Source of the DNA: Rhopalosiphum padi
Lineage: Eukaryota > Arthropoda > Insecta > Hemiptera > Aphididae
Direction: 5' to 3'
Assembly (NCBI RefSeq): GCF_020882245.1
Contig: NC_083597.1
Coordinates: forward strand, 78,594,152-78,658,151
DNA length: 64,000 bases
The position numbers were made by a program, and so were the translations under genes. Shown piece by piece: positions 54,001 through 64,000 of this stretch (its first letter is position 1; every line of letters starts with the position of its first letter). The notes below the pieces were generated by a model that worked only from the letters and a program-made list of their open reading frames with translations, did not search any database and was not told the DNA's origin.

Positions 54001-54814
54001 ATACTGAAAATAATTCCTATATACGCCTCTCATAAGTCATAGACTCTATGACGCCAGTACGCCACTGCAGTTCACAGTCATGTTTATCATATTTATATGC
54101 CAAAAATATTATGTGTATACTGTATAGTACTATACTACATAATATGTATTATTATAATGATCGCGTCGAGTACCTATACATTAAATTGAATATAATATTT
54201 TATTATTAATCGTCAGTCAGAAATAAAAGTATTTATTAACTTTTAAACTGTATTTTTTTACCAAAAACACTCAAAGAGTATCATAAATAACAATCGGCTT
54301 AATTAGTAGTCATTGCTAAATAAATAATAACCAATAATAATTTAATAGTTCTGTATTCAACTTACCGACTCAATAGCGTTTACGATTTGTTCGGGCAAAG
54401 GTCCAGAATTTCCAATACACGTCATACAACCGAATCCAACGGTGTCAAAACCAAGTGCTGTCAAAGCTGGGGTAACTCCGCTCTCTCGCAGATAATAAGT
54501 AACTACCCCCGAACCAGGCGAAAGACTAGTTTTGATATATGGCGCCACAGATAAACCGGCTTCGACAGCATTTTTAGCCAATAAACCTAAAAAAACGACA
54601 ATTAGGAAATTATTTAAGTTTCATTTTTTATTGTAAAATTCATTATTTATTTACCAGCTCCAAGCATTACACTGGGGTTGCTTGTATTTGTACATGAAGT
54701 AATGGCAGCAATAACAACCGATCCATGTCTTAATGTATATTTTTGATTATTGAATTCGAATTCACAACTGGCATTCAATTTGTCTGGACTAATGTTAAAT
54801 CCTTTAAATCCAAT
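51004..54814 (-). CDS. ACO1: Cytoplasmic aconitase / iron regulatory protein 1, C-terminal 493 residues
   Basis: The family converts citrate to isocitrate when it holds a 4Fe-4S cluster; in animals the apo form can bind iron-responsive elements in mRNA. Exons: 54814-54655, 54586-54366, 53371-53215, 52302-52067, 51997-51861, 51791-51644, 51581-51459, 51374-51189, 51117-51004, all phase-consistent. The three cluster cysteines are present: TSCTNTSNPS and GFGCMTCIGNSG. Active-site segments GNRNFEG, DSVTTDHISPAG, SYGSRRGND and GSGSSRDWAAKGP are intact. The cytosolic (IRP1) rather than mitochondrial form is indicated by ALTALGFDTVGFGCMTC and SYERIHRSNLVGMGIIPL. The first exon seen starts at IGFKGF, about residue 400 of a usual 890; upstream exons were not found in the next 9.2 kb. 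The stop after LNYMIRKMLD matches the family end. Confidence 0.95.
52558..52870. mobile_element. hAT-like MITE, 313 bp, perfect 8-bp TSD
   Basis: The 8-mer ACGTTCTT stands on both sides (52,550-52,557 and 52,871-52,878). The left end CAGAGCCATAGCCAGG and right end CTGACTACGGCACTG form an imperfect inverted repeat, with CCCC-rich blocks inside both ends. It lies in the ACO1 intron between the exons at 52,302 and 53,215. Confidence 0.85.
53813..54067. mobile_element. hAT-like MITE, 255 bp
   Basis: The left end CAGTGGTGTATTATATAG and the right end CAGTACGCCACTG are inverted repeats (CAGTGGYGTAYT). Flanks CAGTTCAT and CAGTTCAC match at 7 of 8 positions. It lies in an ACO1 intron. Confidence 0.75.
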
Positions 54815-55600
54815 CTAAAAATAAAATAATTTGTGTTAGTGTGTTACCATAACTAAAAAGTATAAAATGCAATGAAAAATAAATTTAAAAACATTTTTTT
54901 TTTTTTTTAAATATTTAGTTTAATATTTTGCTTAAAATAATTTGATTCTATACAACAAATTACGTCACTTAAAAGCGTATTACATTGCTGCATAATATAA
55001 TTTTTTTTTTTTAAAATGTATTAAATGTTGAATAATTTGTATTTCCTATAGGTTAAAATGATACCAAGTACAACATACTTTTAATACCTAAATAATATAA
55101 AGTAGAATACCTATTGTAACTTTGTAAATAGCACATTATTACATAATACCATTAATTTTATAAGTTTTATTTATTATAATAATAATTGTTATTGTTTAAT
55201 ATACAAAATAGTACCTAATTTCTACACCACATTACGTAATTATTTAAATAACAATTATTACATTATTACATAATTTAAAGTATACTAGCTAAAATACCAA
55301 TCGCCACCAGGATTACAGTAAAAAATAAGATTGTTGAATAATTATAAATAAATAATTATAAAAATGTACATATTGTTATACATAATAATGTGTCATTAAT
55401 GATTAGGAAAACTAAAATGGAAAGTAATTTAATTTCTTAAGTTTTAATAACATTTTTAGATATACGCAAACATTTTCATACAGGAAAATTGCAAATATTT
55501 CATCCAAAACAAACAAACAAATGAAAATGTCAATGATTTTCTGTATTATTACTACCTATAGATTTTTTTTATAAACTATTCATTATATTTTTTTTTTTTT
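54815..55600. other. Probable ACO1 intron, no exon seen
   Basis: AT-rich with long A/T runs. No frame matches the aconitase N-terminal half, which should lie upstream on the minus strand. Confidence 0.5.
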
Positions 55601-55676
55601 TGTTTGGTATTATTTGTATTTTTAATTTTTCAAAAGATTTAACTCTGGACATGGCAATATAAAGTTGGTAATCAGA
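55600..55676 (-). pseudogene. Helitron helicase C-terminal fragment
   Basis: Read on the minus strand, 55,667-55,641 encodes QLYIAMSRV, helicase motif VI of the Pif1/Helitron family. It continues as KSFEKLKI, the usual sequence at the end of Helitron Rep-helicase proteins, and is preceded by FSDY. Only about 25 residues remain. A snapback repeat interrupts the frame on the upstream side. Confidence 0.7.
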
Positions 55677-55680
55677 AAAA

Positions 55681-56045
55681 AAGCCCCGTATCAACTAAAT
55701 ACATTATTCGTTATTTTATTATGATTTACATAATTAAATATAATCATTACATTTAATATTGTCTTTGTACCTACATAATTTAAAAAATGTTTAAGGGTAA
55801 AAATTTAAAATAATTAAAAAAATAAATTAATTGTCATTTGTATATACGTAATTTAAATAATTTATTAACATTTTTTTAAATATGTAAGATAGTCATGACA
55901 ATTATTGACAATGTTAAATGCAGATTTCGGCTATACTTATAAATATGATAAAAAGTGTTACATAGATAAATGTAATGACTACCTACATTTAATTATGTAA
56001 ATCATAATAAAATAAGGAATAATGTATTTAGTTGGTCGGGGCTTT
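55681..56045. mobile_element. Snapback repeat, ~365 bp, long imperfect hairpin
   Basis: The outer arms 55,681-55,752 and 55,972-56,045 are inverted copies with few mismatches: TCAACTAAATACATTATTC pairs with GAATAATGTATTTAGTTG, and ATTATGATTTACATAATTAA pairs with TTAATTATGTAAATCATAAT. Weaker pairing continues inward (TACATAATTTAAAAAATGTT with AACATTTTTTTAAATATGTA). No coding frame. It abuts the Helitron helicase fragment. Confidence 0.8.
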
Positions 56046-59000
56046 TATTCCTAGATTCATTAAGTTGACCATGACTAAATACAGATTGGTGTAGATACAA
56101 TATTACAACATTTACAACCCTACATTATCCAATGTATGACATTATGCTTTTGTTTGTTGACTTATTGTCATAGCAAAGCTATTCTTATCGGAAATTTACG
56201 TTTATACAGTATACAGTAATGATACTATAATATAGGAGTAATGGGGGTTGTAAAGATGTGTGTAAGCGCACGGTAATCAAAGCGCATCGTCATTCCTTGT
56301 CCATTAGAACTTCAGATATAGCTGTAGCTGTTCGAAGAAATCGTCTCACGTTTTAATAATATTTAAAGATTGTCTAATCTATTATTTTAAAATAAATGAA
56401 TTATTGGAATTTTCTATAAACTATACTATATTACTACCATAATACTACTGTCACAATTCACCGGAAATGGCGGAAATATTTTCCAATTTATAAATGCTTT
56501 CTGAAAACATAGTAATGTTCATATTGTTATAATACCTAGACTATCAATAGGTATTAAAAATAATAGTTGGTCGACCACACCTTAGATTAAAAACGTATTT
56601 ATTTTAGATACCTATCGAATATGTCAGTACTCAGTTGTACTAAGAATTTCTAAGATTATTAACGTCTGTATTTGTGGGATTCGTATTTTGATGCCGAAAA
56701 TACCTTTATAGCACACCAAGACCAAGACCTTGAATAACAGTTGTATTTATAAGTGGTAATTTATTGTACGACATCTACAGTGGGAAGGCCTGGATCATAG
56801 GAAGCAAGAGAATTTATAAATTTATATATATTTTTCATTATCTACGGTCTCTGACATATTGCATAGAAATAACAAAACATTCCAAAATCCAAGTGATGCC
56901 AAAAGAATACCCGATGCCGAATAGTATTATTATTTATTACCTATAAACAACTATAGTACAAACTATTATTATTAAATACATACATAGTTATAAGAATAAT
57001 TGAAATAATGTGATAAAAATGTCTGATGTCGAAATGATTCTTCGATTACCATTAATACGTTATTATAATGTTCAAAAATGTACCTAAATATTAAATAAAT
57101 TACAATAAAATAAACCTGACCGAAATTTCAAAAGAATCTACAAGGTCCATGTCAACTGGTGTAGTATGGAATGAATACTTACCACCTTGCCTTTTTTTTT
57201 TAATGTACCTTGCCGAAAATAAAAATACGAACTGTAGGACAGTTTTGAGACGCAGAAACTGTCTCCAAAACAATTTATGGTTTAAGGGATCAATATTTGA
57301 AAAAAAATACCTAATCCAACAAAATTAATAGAACATAATATATTTTATGCTACGTCCTGTTGTAACCACTAACCACTTGTAGGTCTTTGTAAGAGGAAAA
57401 TTGTGTTCCAAAATCCCAACAGAATAACAAAACATACCTAATGAAATAAACCATTATATAATGTTATAACCTTATAACACATAGGTGTAATAATATAAAG
57501 AATACTTGTGAACGGATTTCTGAGATTATATAGCTATCCGTTTATATGGATTTTGAGCAAATCAATTACCAAGAAATATATACATTTTTACCTTTTAATA
57601 GCCAGTAACGTGATTTTATATACATTTACATCCATATTCATTTCTCAATTATAGAAGATTTGTAAAGATAATAATATATAAATATTAATAATTATAAAGT
57701 TATAGTTGAATTCTATGTAATATTAACACTATTACACAAATGAGAAATGAGTAATAATGCTATTATAATATGAATATTATTACAACAATCATTATTAAAT
57801 TTCAACCATGATAAATTTCTATTTTTGTTCGAATTCTATAAGAATACTACAATAATTATTCAATCGTCTTATTATTATGTATATTAATAGATCATGGATA
57901 TATTGTTATTATTATTATTCATAATAATATATTATCGCATGTTCATAAATAATATTTGTATTTTGTTTATTAAATTAGTAGTTCCTATCAAATAATAATA
58001 ATAAATTGCACATAGGAACACAATAATACTTAATATTATACAATTTATATCTACAATCCAATTATTACTCGAATCATATTACCAATAATTATTAATAAAT
58101 TGACCACATTTTTTTTTCATTTAATATAAAATTATAAAATTAATATAATAAAGGGACTAAAATATAATTAGGTATAACGAACTATTTTAGATGTAATCTT
58201 AAATTTTAATCGTGTTGATTCGATACTAAAATAAACGGAGATTCTGATACTTCATTATGGATAATCATTTATCAGAATATTATGATTTAATCATAAAACT
58301 TTTTGTTCGCGATTTATTATTAATTTTCCAAATCTTTGAAAAATAAATATTTTGTATACGAAAACACGTCATTTTTACATATGTACATTGCATATGATAT
58401 TATCATTTCATGATAGGTAACGGCTTGAATTTTTTTTTAAAGTTAAAACATTTCTCATTATAAAAATGTCCATGCTTTAAAATTAAATGCGATTTTTAAG
58501 TAAAAAATGTTAAGTTTTTGACTTTTACTCTATATAATCGTGAATATAATTATCTTTGCAAGACGCTATAGATAGTATTTTAAAAATATTTGTTTTTAAA
58601 ATTTGTTCATAGAACGATATACGTAATAGTCAAGTGGCCAACATAATTCAGTAACACTATAAAACAATACATTTATATATAATTTACTTGTAAAGCATTT
58701 AAATATTTTAAATCACAATGATGTCGATGTGATCAACTATTAGATTTATAAATAATATAAATTGTTTTGAAACGGTTTTGTGAAAATTAGAAAGTATTAA
58801 ATTTTTAATAGGTACATTTAAAAGACACTTGCAACGGCCCAACGAATATAATTTATTAGTATATTATTACGTATTTAGTATTTACTTATACTGGATTCTG
58901 ATAATAAACGAATTACCTATGGAAATAATTTATACAAGCTACGGTAATTCGAAAATGCACTGAAGTTTATAATTACGCTCTATACTATACCGTCTATACC

Positions 59001-59400
59001 TAATCATGATAATTTATAATATTATAGTACCTATGTAAATAGCCACAAAACATTTTCATCTGATTACTATACAATTGTATAGATTCAATTGTTCGTCATA
59101 TTATGTGTGTTATTATTTTATTAACAACGTTAAAGATACGAAAACATTCTATAGTATCATGAAAAATACTGAAATATTTTTATTCATTCGAAATCGTTTA
59201 CCTATGTAATTTTATCAGATATGTTTACAGTCAGAACTTAATAATACATTATCTTATTTAACGTGATGGAACATTTATTACGGTATATTGGTATATTGTA
59301 AACGAAGAGTTCAAAGCCTTACATGTTACTCACTGGTATATACAATATAGGACTATGCGAATTGAACAAATATAAAAGGTAGAAAAAAATTAGAAACACA
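56046..59400. other. AT-rich stretch, no gene seen
   Basis: No protein-like frame or known repeat could be supported. A slightly GC-richer patch is present at 56,235-56,345. The whole stretch could be a long ACO1 intron or intergenic. Confidence 0.4.
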
Positions 59401-59408
59401 CACGCAGA

Positions 59409-59502
59409 GGTCGAGGAGTAAACCCGTGGTAGTAACATTTATATCTTATGTTTAGCAGGTAGGTATTCTTGACCACGGGTGTGGGTTCTTCCGTCCTCGA
59501 CC
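59409..59502. repeat. Two-step inverted repeat (possible hairpin)
   Basis: GGTCGAGGA (59,409-59,417) pairs perfectly with TCCTCGACC (59,494-59,502), and ACCCGTGGT (59,422-59,430) pairs perfectly with ACCACGGGT (59,472-59,480). Between them lie unequal internal loops of 4 and 13 bases and a 41-base terminal loop. The GC-rich arms stand out from the AT-rich flanks. It could be an RNA hairpin or an old element end. Confidence 0.5.
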
Positions 59503-59624
59503 ATCATATACAATACATATTATTTACAATAAATGTATATATATATATGTATATTATGAAATATTTTAAGGTCTATAGAAATATTTTGGGCCAAAGGACA
59601 GTGTGCCAGTGTGTGTTCACTGTT

Positions 59625-59741
59625 CAGTAGTTCATCGTTATTCGTCACAAACGCACATAGCGCATCTGCATTTTCAGCATCCTAGCAATACTCTTCGAAG
59701 AATATCTCTATCGGCGATCATATCATACTATGCTCTCCCGA
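59625..59741 (+). promoter_or_regulatory. Candidate promoter and first exon
   Basis: An arthropod-type initiator (TTCAGTAGTT) occurs at about 59,622-59,631 in a GC-richer patch. About 115 bases on, a good splice donor follows (CCCGAG|gttagt). An ATG just before the donor would encode MLSR and then splice. No matching downstream exon was found in the window. Confidence 0.25.
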
Positions 59742-59759
59742 GGTTAGTGTAAATAAACA

Positions 59760-62200
59760 TTAATATTCACCATGTAAGTCGTAATTCGTAATGTTAAACT
59801 TCCCTCAATCCTAATTCCTAATCTATAATACAACATTAAATTTATTATTTTGTTAATGTTTTTGTAAACGGACACTATCGTTTTATAGTATATTTTTCAG
59901 TAACATGTGGTAATTTAATTTGTGACTAGAATTATATACTATTAATCTGTAGTGGTAATTCGCAACGATTAGTTTTATTTTTGTAACTACTTATTATGCT
60001 ATTAGTAGATAATAATAGTTTTGATATAATATAAACTTAGATATTGTAATAGTATTATGGTCATAATTCATTAGCGAAATAATATATATTTTAATTTTTA
60101 ATGCATTAATATTAACATTTAGTTCATAAAAATGTTTTGACAATAGATAATATTGTATTTTTAATATATTTTAACTAAAATAAAAACAAACAATAAATTG
60201 CTAATTATATATATATATTATAGTTATTGCTGTTATATACTGTTATGCATTGGTTCACTACGTTTTCAATAATTGTATTTACAGCACATGCGGCATACAT
60301 TAATTTTGATAGTCAAAATACAATTAGTGCTTGCTGATAATAGATTGCACTAAAGATGTTTACTACCAAAATTAATTGTGCTGCTATCTGCAATTGTAGC
60401 TTGAATACTACCAGGTAACAGATTTGTTTTGTGAGTATCAATTTAAAACTTCCCAGACGAACTCTGTTACCCTTTAGTTTCAAGAAATACGGTAATTTAT
60501 AAAATATTGCGGTATTAATTGGGATTAAAAAATAATTGATTTCATTGTTGATACTATAAAACAATCATTAAATATTTAAATTAGCCGTTTTATCCGCGAT
60601 TTATGAATAATTTCTTTTGGTAACACGTTTCGTCTTTAGTAATCCAATTTTAAGTCTAAAGACGTTGTTGTTACCTACGAAATTACATAAATATACATCA
60701 AACGAAATGGACAATAACTACCTAATAAGGTAATTGTATAGTAAATTTAAAAGAATGGTTAATTGTTAATAACTCGTCACCGACGTCACCTCTCCATAAA
60801 GTAGTACAATAAATAATATTATGTCATAGGACATAGATTATCAAAACTATTAGTTCCCACATATAAAAAAAAAGGTTTTTAATGTTTGATATTATATGAG
60901 TTTTCTCTTGTAAATATATTTTTTATTCTCTCAAAAATAATGAACTTATAAACATATTTTCAAATGAATAAATGAAAGGTGACAGTCCAAAATTTATATT
61001 TATTATTCTATATTTATATTTATGTATCTAAATATCTTTTAAGTAATATAACTCGTTTATGTAATTTTTGTTTATATTTCAAAGTTATCTCTTCTATAAA
61101 ATAATAAATTTATAAATACAATAAAATTCACAAAAATATTTTAATTATTAAGATTAATCTGAAAAATCACAAGTGCTCTAACATTTTCGTCAGTTGGTTA
61201 ATTATGTAAATGAAAATAACTAGTTTCAAGGAATTCCAATATTTGTATTTAGTAGATACTATTTAATTTAATACATATATTATTTGCTTGAATTTAACCA
61301 AACAATTTTAAGCTATAAAAAATATGAACTACAATTTAAACGGTAAATGTTTATTTTATTGTATGGATAATAGCTATTATTTGTATTTTTCATGTGATAT
61401 AAGAAAATAATATTAAGTTTTTATTGTTTTGTACGATTACAAATTTTAAACAATTCGTAGGTTACTACTTACTACTAATAAAATAATGATATTCATTATA
61501 TTTTTATTTTTTCAGTCATTATTTATTGTTTTATTGATCTTATAAAATAAATATTTTATCAAATAGTTGCTATCTAGTCTAGACATAATGGTATAAAAAG
61601 ATTATAATTATTTTAATTTAATAGATTATTATCTTTTTGTGTTGATTAGCACATCATATTATATGGATACAATTAAAGGTTATGAGCTAACGACATTTTT
61701 TTTTCAAATAACTGAAATAGGAATAAAAGTCGTGGTTTTTTAATTACAAAGAAAATAACTACCTTACAATAAATTGAATAAATAATGGCTCACGTAACTA
61801 CAAAACCAGTTACAAACAATACTTTAAATATGTTTGAAAAATTTGACTTAATAATATTTTAATAGTTACAATAAATATTTGTTTATATGAGATACTAGAT
61901 AGTATATAAAATACTTATTTTTTTCTGAAACTCGTCAACAAAATATTATATATTTTGCTAAAATAACAAAATAAAATGTCTATTATAAATTATCAAAATA
62001 TGCCTTATGTGCATTAAAATAATGTAGATTAATTCAAAACGCTATACGTTTATTTTGTGCACACTTAGCACACTACAAAATCCAGAACTATTTTCAAATA
62101 TTCCCACAAATCCGTGTTTATGATTATATTATCATGTTCAATGCTTGTACAATTGTATATTTATTATATATTTAATATGGAATACCAAAAACGAATAATT
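59760..62200. other. AT-rich stretch, no gene seen
   Basis: No coding frame, repeat family or regulatory site could be supported here. Confidence 0.45.
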
Positions 62201-62219
62201 ATTAATAACTATTAAATCG

Positions 62220-62560
62220 CTAGGAAAACCAATACCCGGCAACACTAACTGGTGCGCATGACTTTCGAGCATGTAGGTCTGCGTCTGCAGTATTGCAGTC
62301 TCTGGAGCTCATCGATACAATGAGGTGGGGGCGCACACTACAACTAGCCTACTAACCAGGCCAGTCAAGAAGTCGAGTATCAACTATCAAGAATTCAAGA
62401 ATAGTTCAGCTTATTTCCGCCTGCGTCTAATGCAATGCATATTGCATGTTACTACGCTCGACGGTTAGGAGGTATCCAGGTATCTCAGTTCGTTGTTGTC
62501 CGACGTACACGTGCACGGTGCATTTAACGATTCGCAAGTATTTAAGAACTGAAATGAAGT
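62220..62560 (+). promoter_or_regulatory. Candidate promoter region
   Basis: This 340-bp patch is clearly less AT-rich than its flanks. It contains an initiator-like TCAGTTCG at about 62,485, followed by a CACGTG E-box inside the palindrome GTGCACGTGTAC (read on either strand). These features fit a promoter, most likely for a plus-strand gene, but no coding exon follows that I can name. Confidence 0.3.
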
Positions 62561-62765
62561 TGTTGATATAAAAAACGTAAATATTTATCAGCTGTAAAGT
62601 ACAATTTTTATATTGCTTTAAATGTTATATTACCGTCGACCGCTTGATTTATACTTGGTATATAGATATATTATTTTAAACTAAACCGATCGGGTTCCGG
62701 AGATCACGCAACGTTTATTTCACTAGTATAATTGCTATTTTAATATTGTTAGTGTTATTTTTCAT

Positions 62766-63127
62766 TTATTTATGTCCGACGTACGTTTTCTTGCTCATCA
62801 AAGTCTTAGGTCGTATGCGTCTAGGAACACTTAAAGCTTTGATGACGGGATAGTGTGCGCCGGGGATGTCGTCGATAGTGATGGAGGTGGCGTTCAATGC
62901 GGTTTTGTCCGGAAATGTGGTGTTAATGTCCTATTTATATTACTAAATGTTTGTAGAGTTTGTAGTCTTTGGTCTCTATGAATTTGACCAACAAACTCCG
63001 AAAAATTCCAAAATAGGGATTTAGCATAGTCATACATTATTAATGGTGTACGCCGTTTGGTAACATCAACCTCTTTAGCGAATGTTAGACGTACTAAAGA
63101 TGTAAATGTTACCTGCGAAGTTCCCAT
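62766..63127 (-). other. Candidate coding remnant or unresolved exons
   Basis: Two adjoining minus-strand frames look protein-like and are less AT-rich than the flanks. The first (63,127-62,894) includes KEVDVTKRRTPLIMYDYAKS and LFWNFSEFVGQIHRDQ. The second, in another frame, ends at a TAA at 62,766-62,768 and includes DINTTFPDKTALNATSITID and DIPGAHYPVIKALSVPRR. A splice acceptor-like 'aaatag' precedes the second, but no donor restores the phase. It may be a frameshifted pseudogene or two exons whose model I could not solve. No family is recognised, and it is not aconitase. Confidence 0.3.
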
Positions 63128-63149
63128 GAACTATCACTCGGTGACTTCA

Positions 63150-64000
63150 ACTCAATAATATGTATATAATTATGTTTTTATTAACCATTACTACATTTAA
63201 TGTTAATGTCTTATACTCTAATAATTTTAATTATTTTTATTGTCTTTTGGATCTATTTTAAGGTAACTAAATCACTATGGGAGTAACATTTACACTTCCC
63301 ATAGGATATAGGTACTCTGTAGATGATGCAAAATAAGTCTTCGATTATTTTTATAAATATTTAAGTTTATTATATTATGTACTATCTAATATTAATAGCA
63401 TATTATTTACCTTACATTATAGAACGTTTAAAAATAATTAGTATATATATATATTTTTATTTAAAATATAGTTCAGTGTTTGTCAAAAAATATTGTCAAT
63501 AGCAGTAGAAACACCAGAAACCTAATATTTATTTTAGCCTATAGGTACAAACTACAAGGGCAAACCTATTAAATTTAGATTAAGTATTATATGTCTGGAC
63601 AATGAGCTCTATTATATTATGTATATATATATTATATTGTCTCCCAGAGTCCCGGTACGTTTAGCGATAAGATATATTCTTTTTTTCATGTTAAAAGTTT
63701 AATATTTTTTTCTAAATCATATACATTTTTATGTCTAACAGTATTATTATAGTGTATCTTATAATTATAAAGTTTTTTTTATAAACATGAATAAAAATAT
63801 CATTGCAATAAATAATTATAATCATATAAAATGCATTTAATACCTAAAAATTAATTAGTAGGTGATAATACTATCAACGGAAGATATACACATAACAAAG
63901 ACCAAATTGAAGGTATTGTTTGTAATCGCGATTTAATATTAAAACCATGTATTTATATACTGTGTATACTAGTTATGACTATGTTTGTATATGTAAAATG
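63150..64000. other. AT-rich right end, no gene seen
   Basis: No coding frame or repeat could be supported to the end of the window. Confidence 0.45.

Noticed and set aside
59595..59630. CAGTGT loops as iron-responsive elements linked to ACO1/IRP1
   Set aside because: The CAGTG motifs present lack the paired 5-bp stem and bulged C needed for an IRE.
1..64000. CRISPR arrays, tRNA or rRNA genes
   Set aside because: No regularly spaced repeats and no tRNA B-box (GGTTCGANTCC) or rRNA-like sequence was noticed on either strand. This was read by eye; a tRNAscan-SE or Infernal run would settle it.

Overview
This is an AT-rich insect nuclear sequence. The intron-rich genes, the protein matches and the repeat landscape suggest an aphid (Hemiptera). 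The aphid call is inference: it rests on the protein style, the frequent short 'ataggtac'-type motifs and the abundance of hAT-like MITEs. Nothing looks bacterial, and no CRISPR array, tRNA or rRNA gene was found.

Layout. 1-18,500: no gene that can be supported; simple repeats, MITEs and the 3' end of a dead LINE, plus one weak candidate coding exon near 11.7 kb. 18,509-22,880 (+): NCAPH2, the kleisin of condensin II, 11 coding exons, 493 aa. 23,253-30,370 (-): SMC1A, the cohesin ATPase, 21 exons, 1,239 aa, convergent with NCAPH2. 32,494-44,503 (-): GTF3C2, the WD40 subunit of TFIIIC, 27 exons, 1,214 aa. Its N-terminal half is built from four tandem copies of a three-exon cassette encoding a cysteine/histidine zinc-finger-like module. 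45,742-48,580 (+): a basic plus coiled-coil protein that best resembles HAUS8 of the augmin complex, head-to-head with GTF3C2. 51,004-54,814 (-): the 3' half of cytoplasmic aconitase / IRP1 (ACO1), 9 exons, 493 aa; the N-terminal ~400 residues are not found before the window ends. 54,815-64,000: no confident gene; a Helitron helicase fragment, a long snapback repeat, a possible hairpin and two GC-richer promoter-like patches with weak exon candidates.

The three complete large gene models (NCAPH2, SMC1A, GTF3C2) were assembled by hand from exon phase and GT/AG sites. Each gives a coding length divisible by three with family motifs in the right order, so those models are strong. NCAPH2, SMC1A, the HAUS8-like protein and TFIIIC all act on chromosome structure, mitosis or chromatin-bound transcription; there is no evidence that this neighbourhood is more than chance. 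The most notable protein feature is the exact-length exon cassette duplication in GTF3C2. The most notable DNA features are the foldback/snapback elements and the many hAT-like MITEs with readable target-site duplications.
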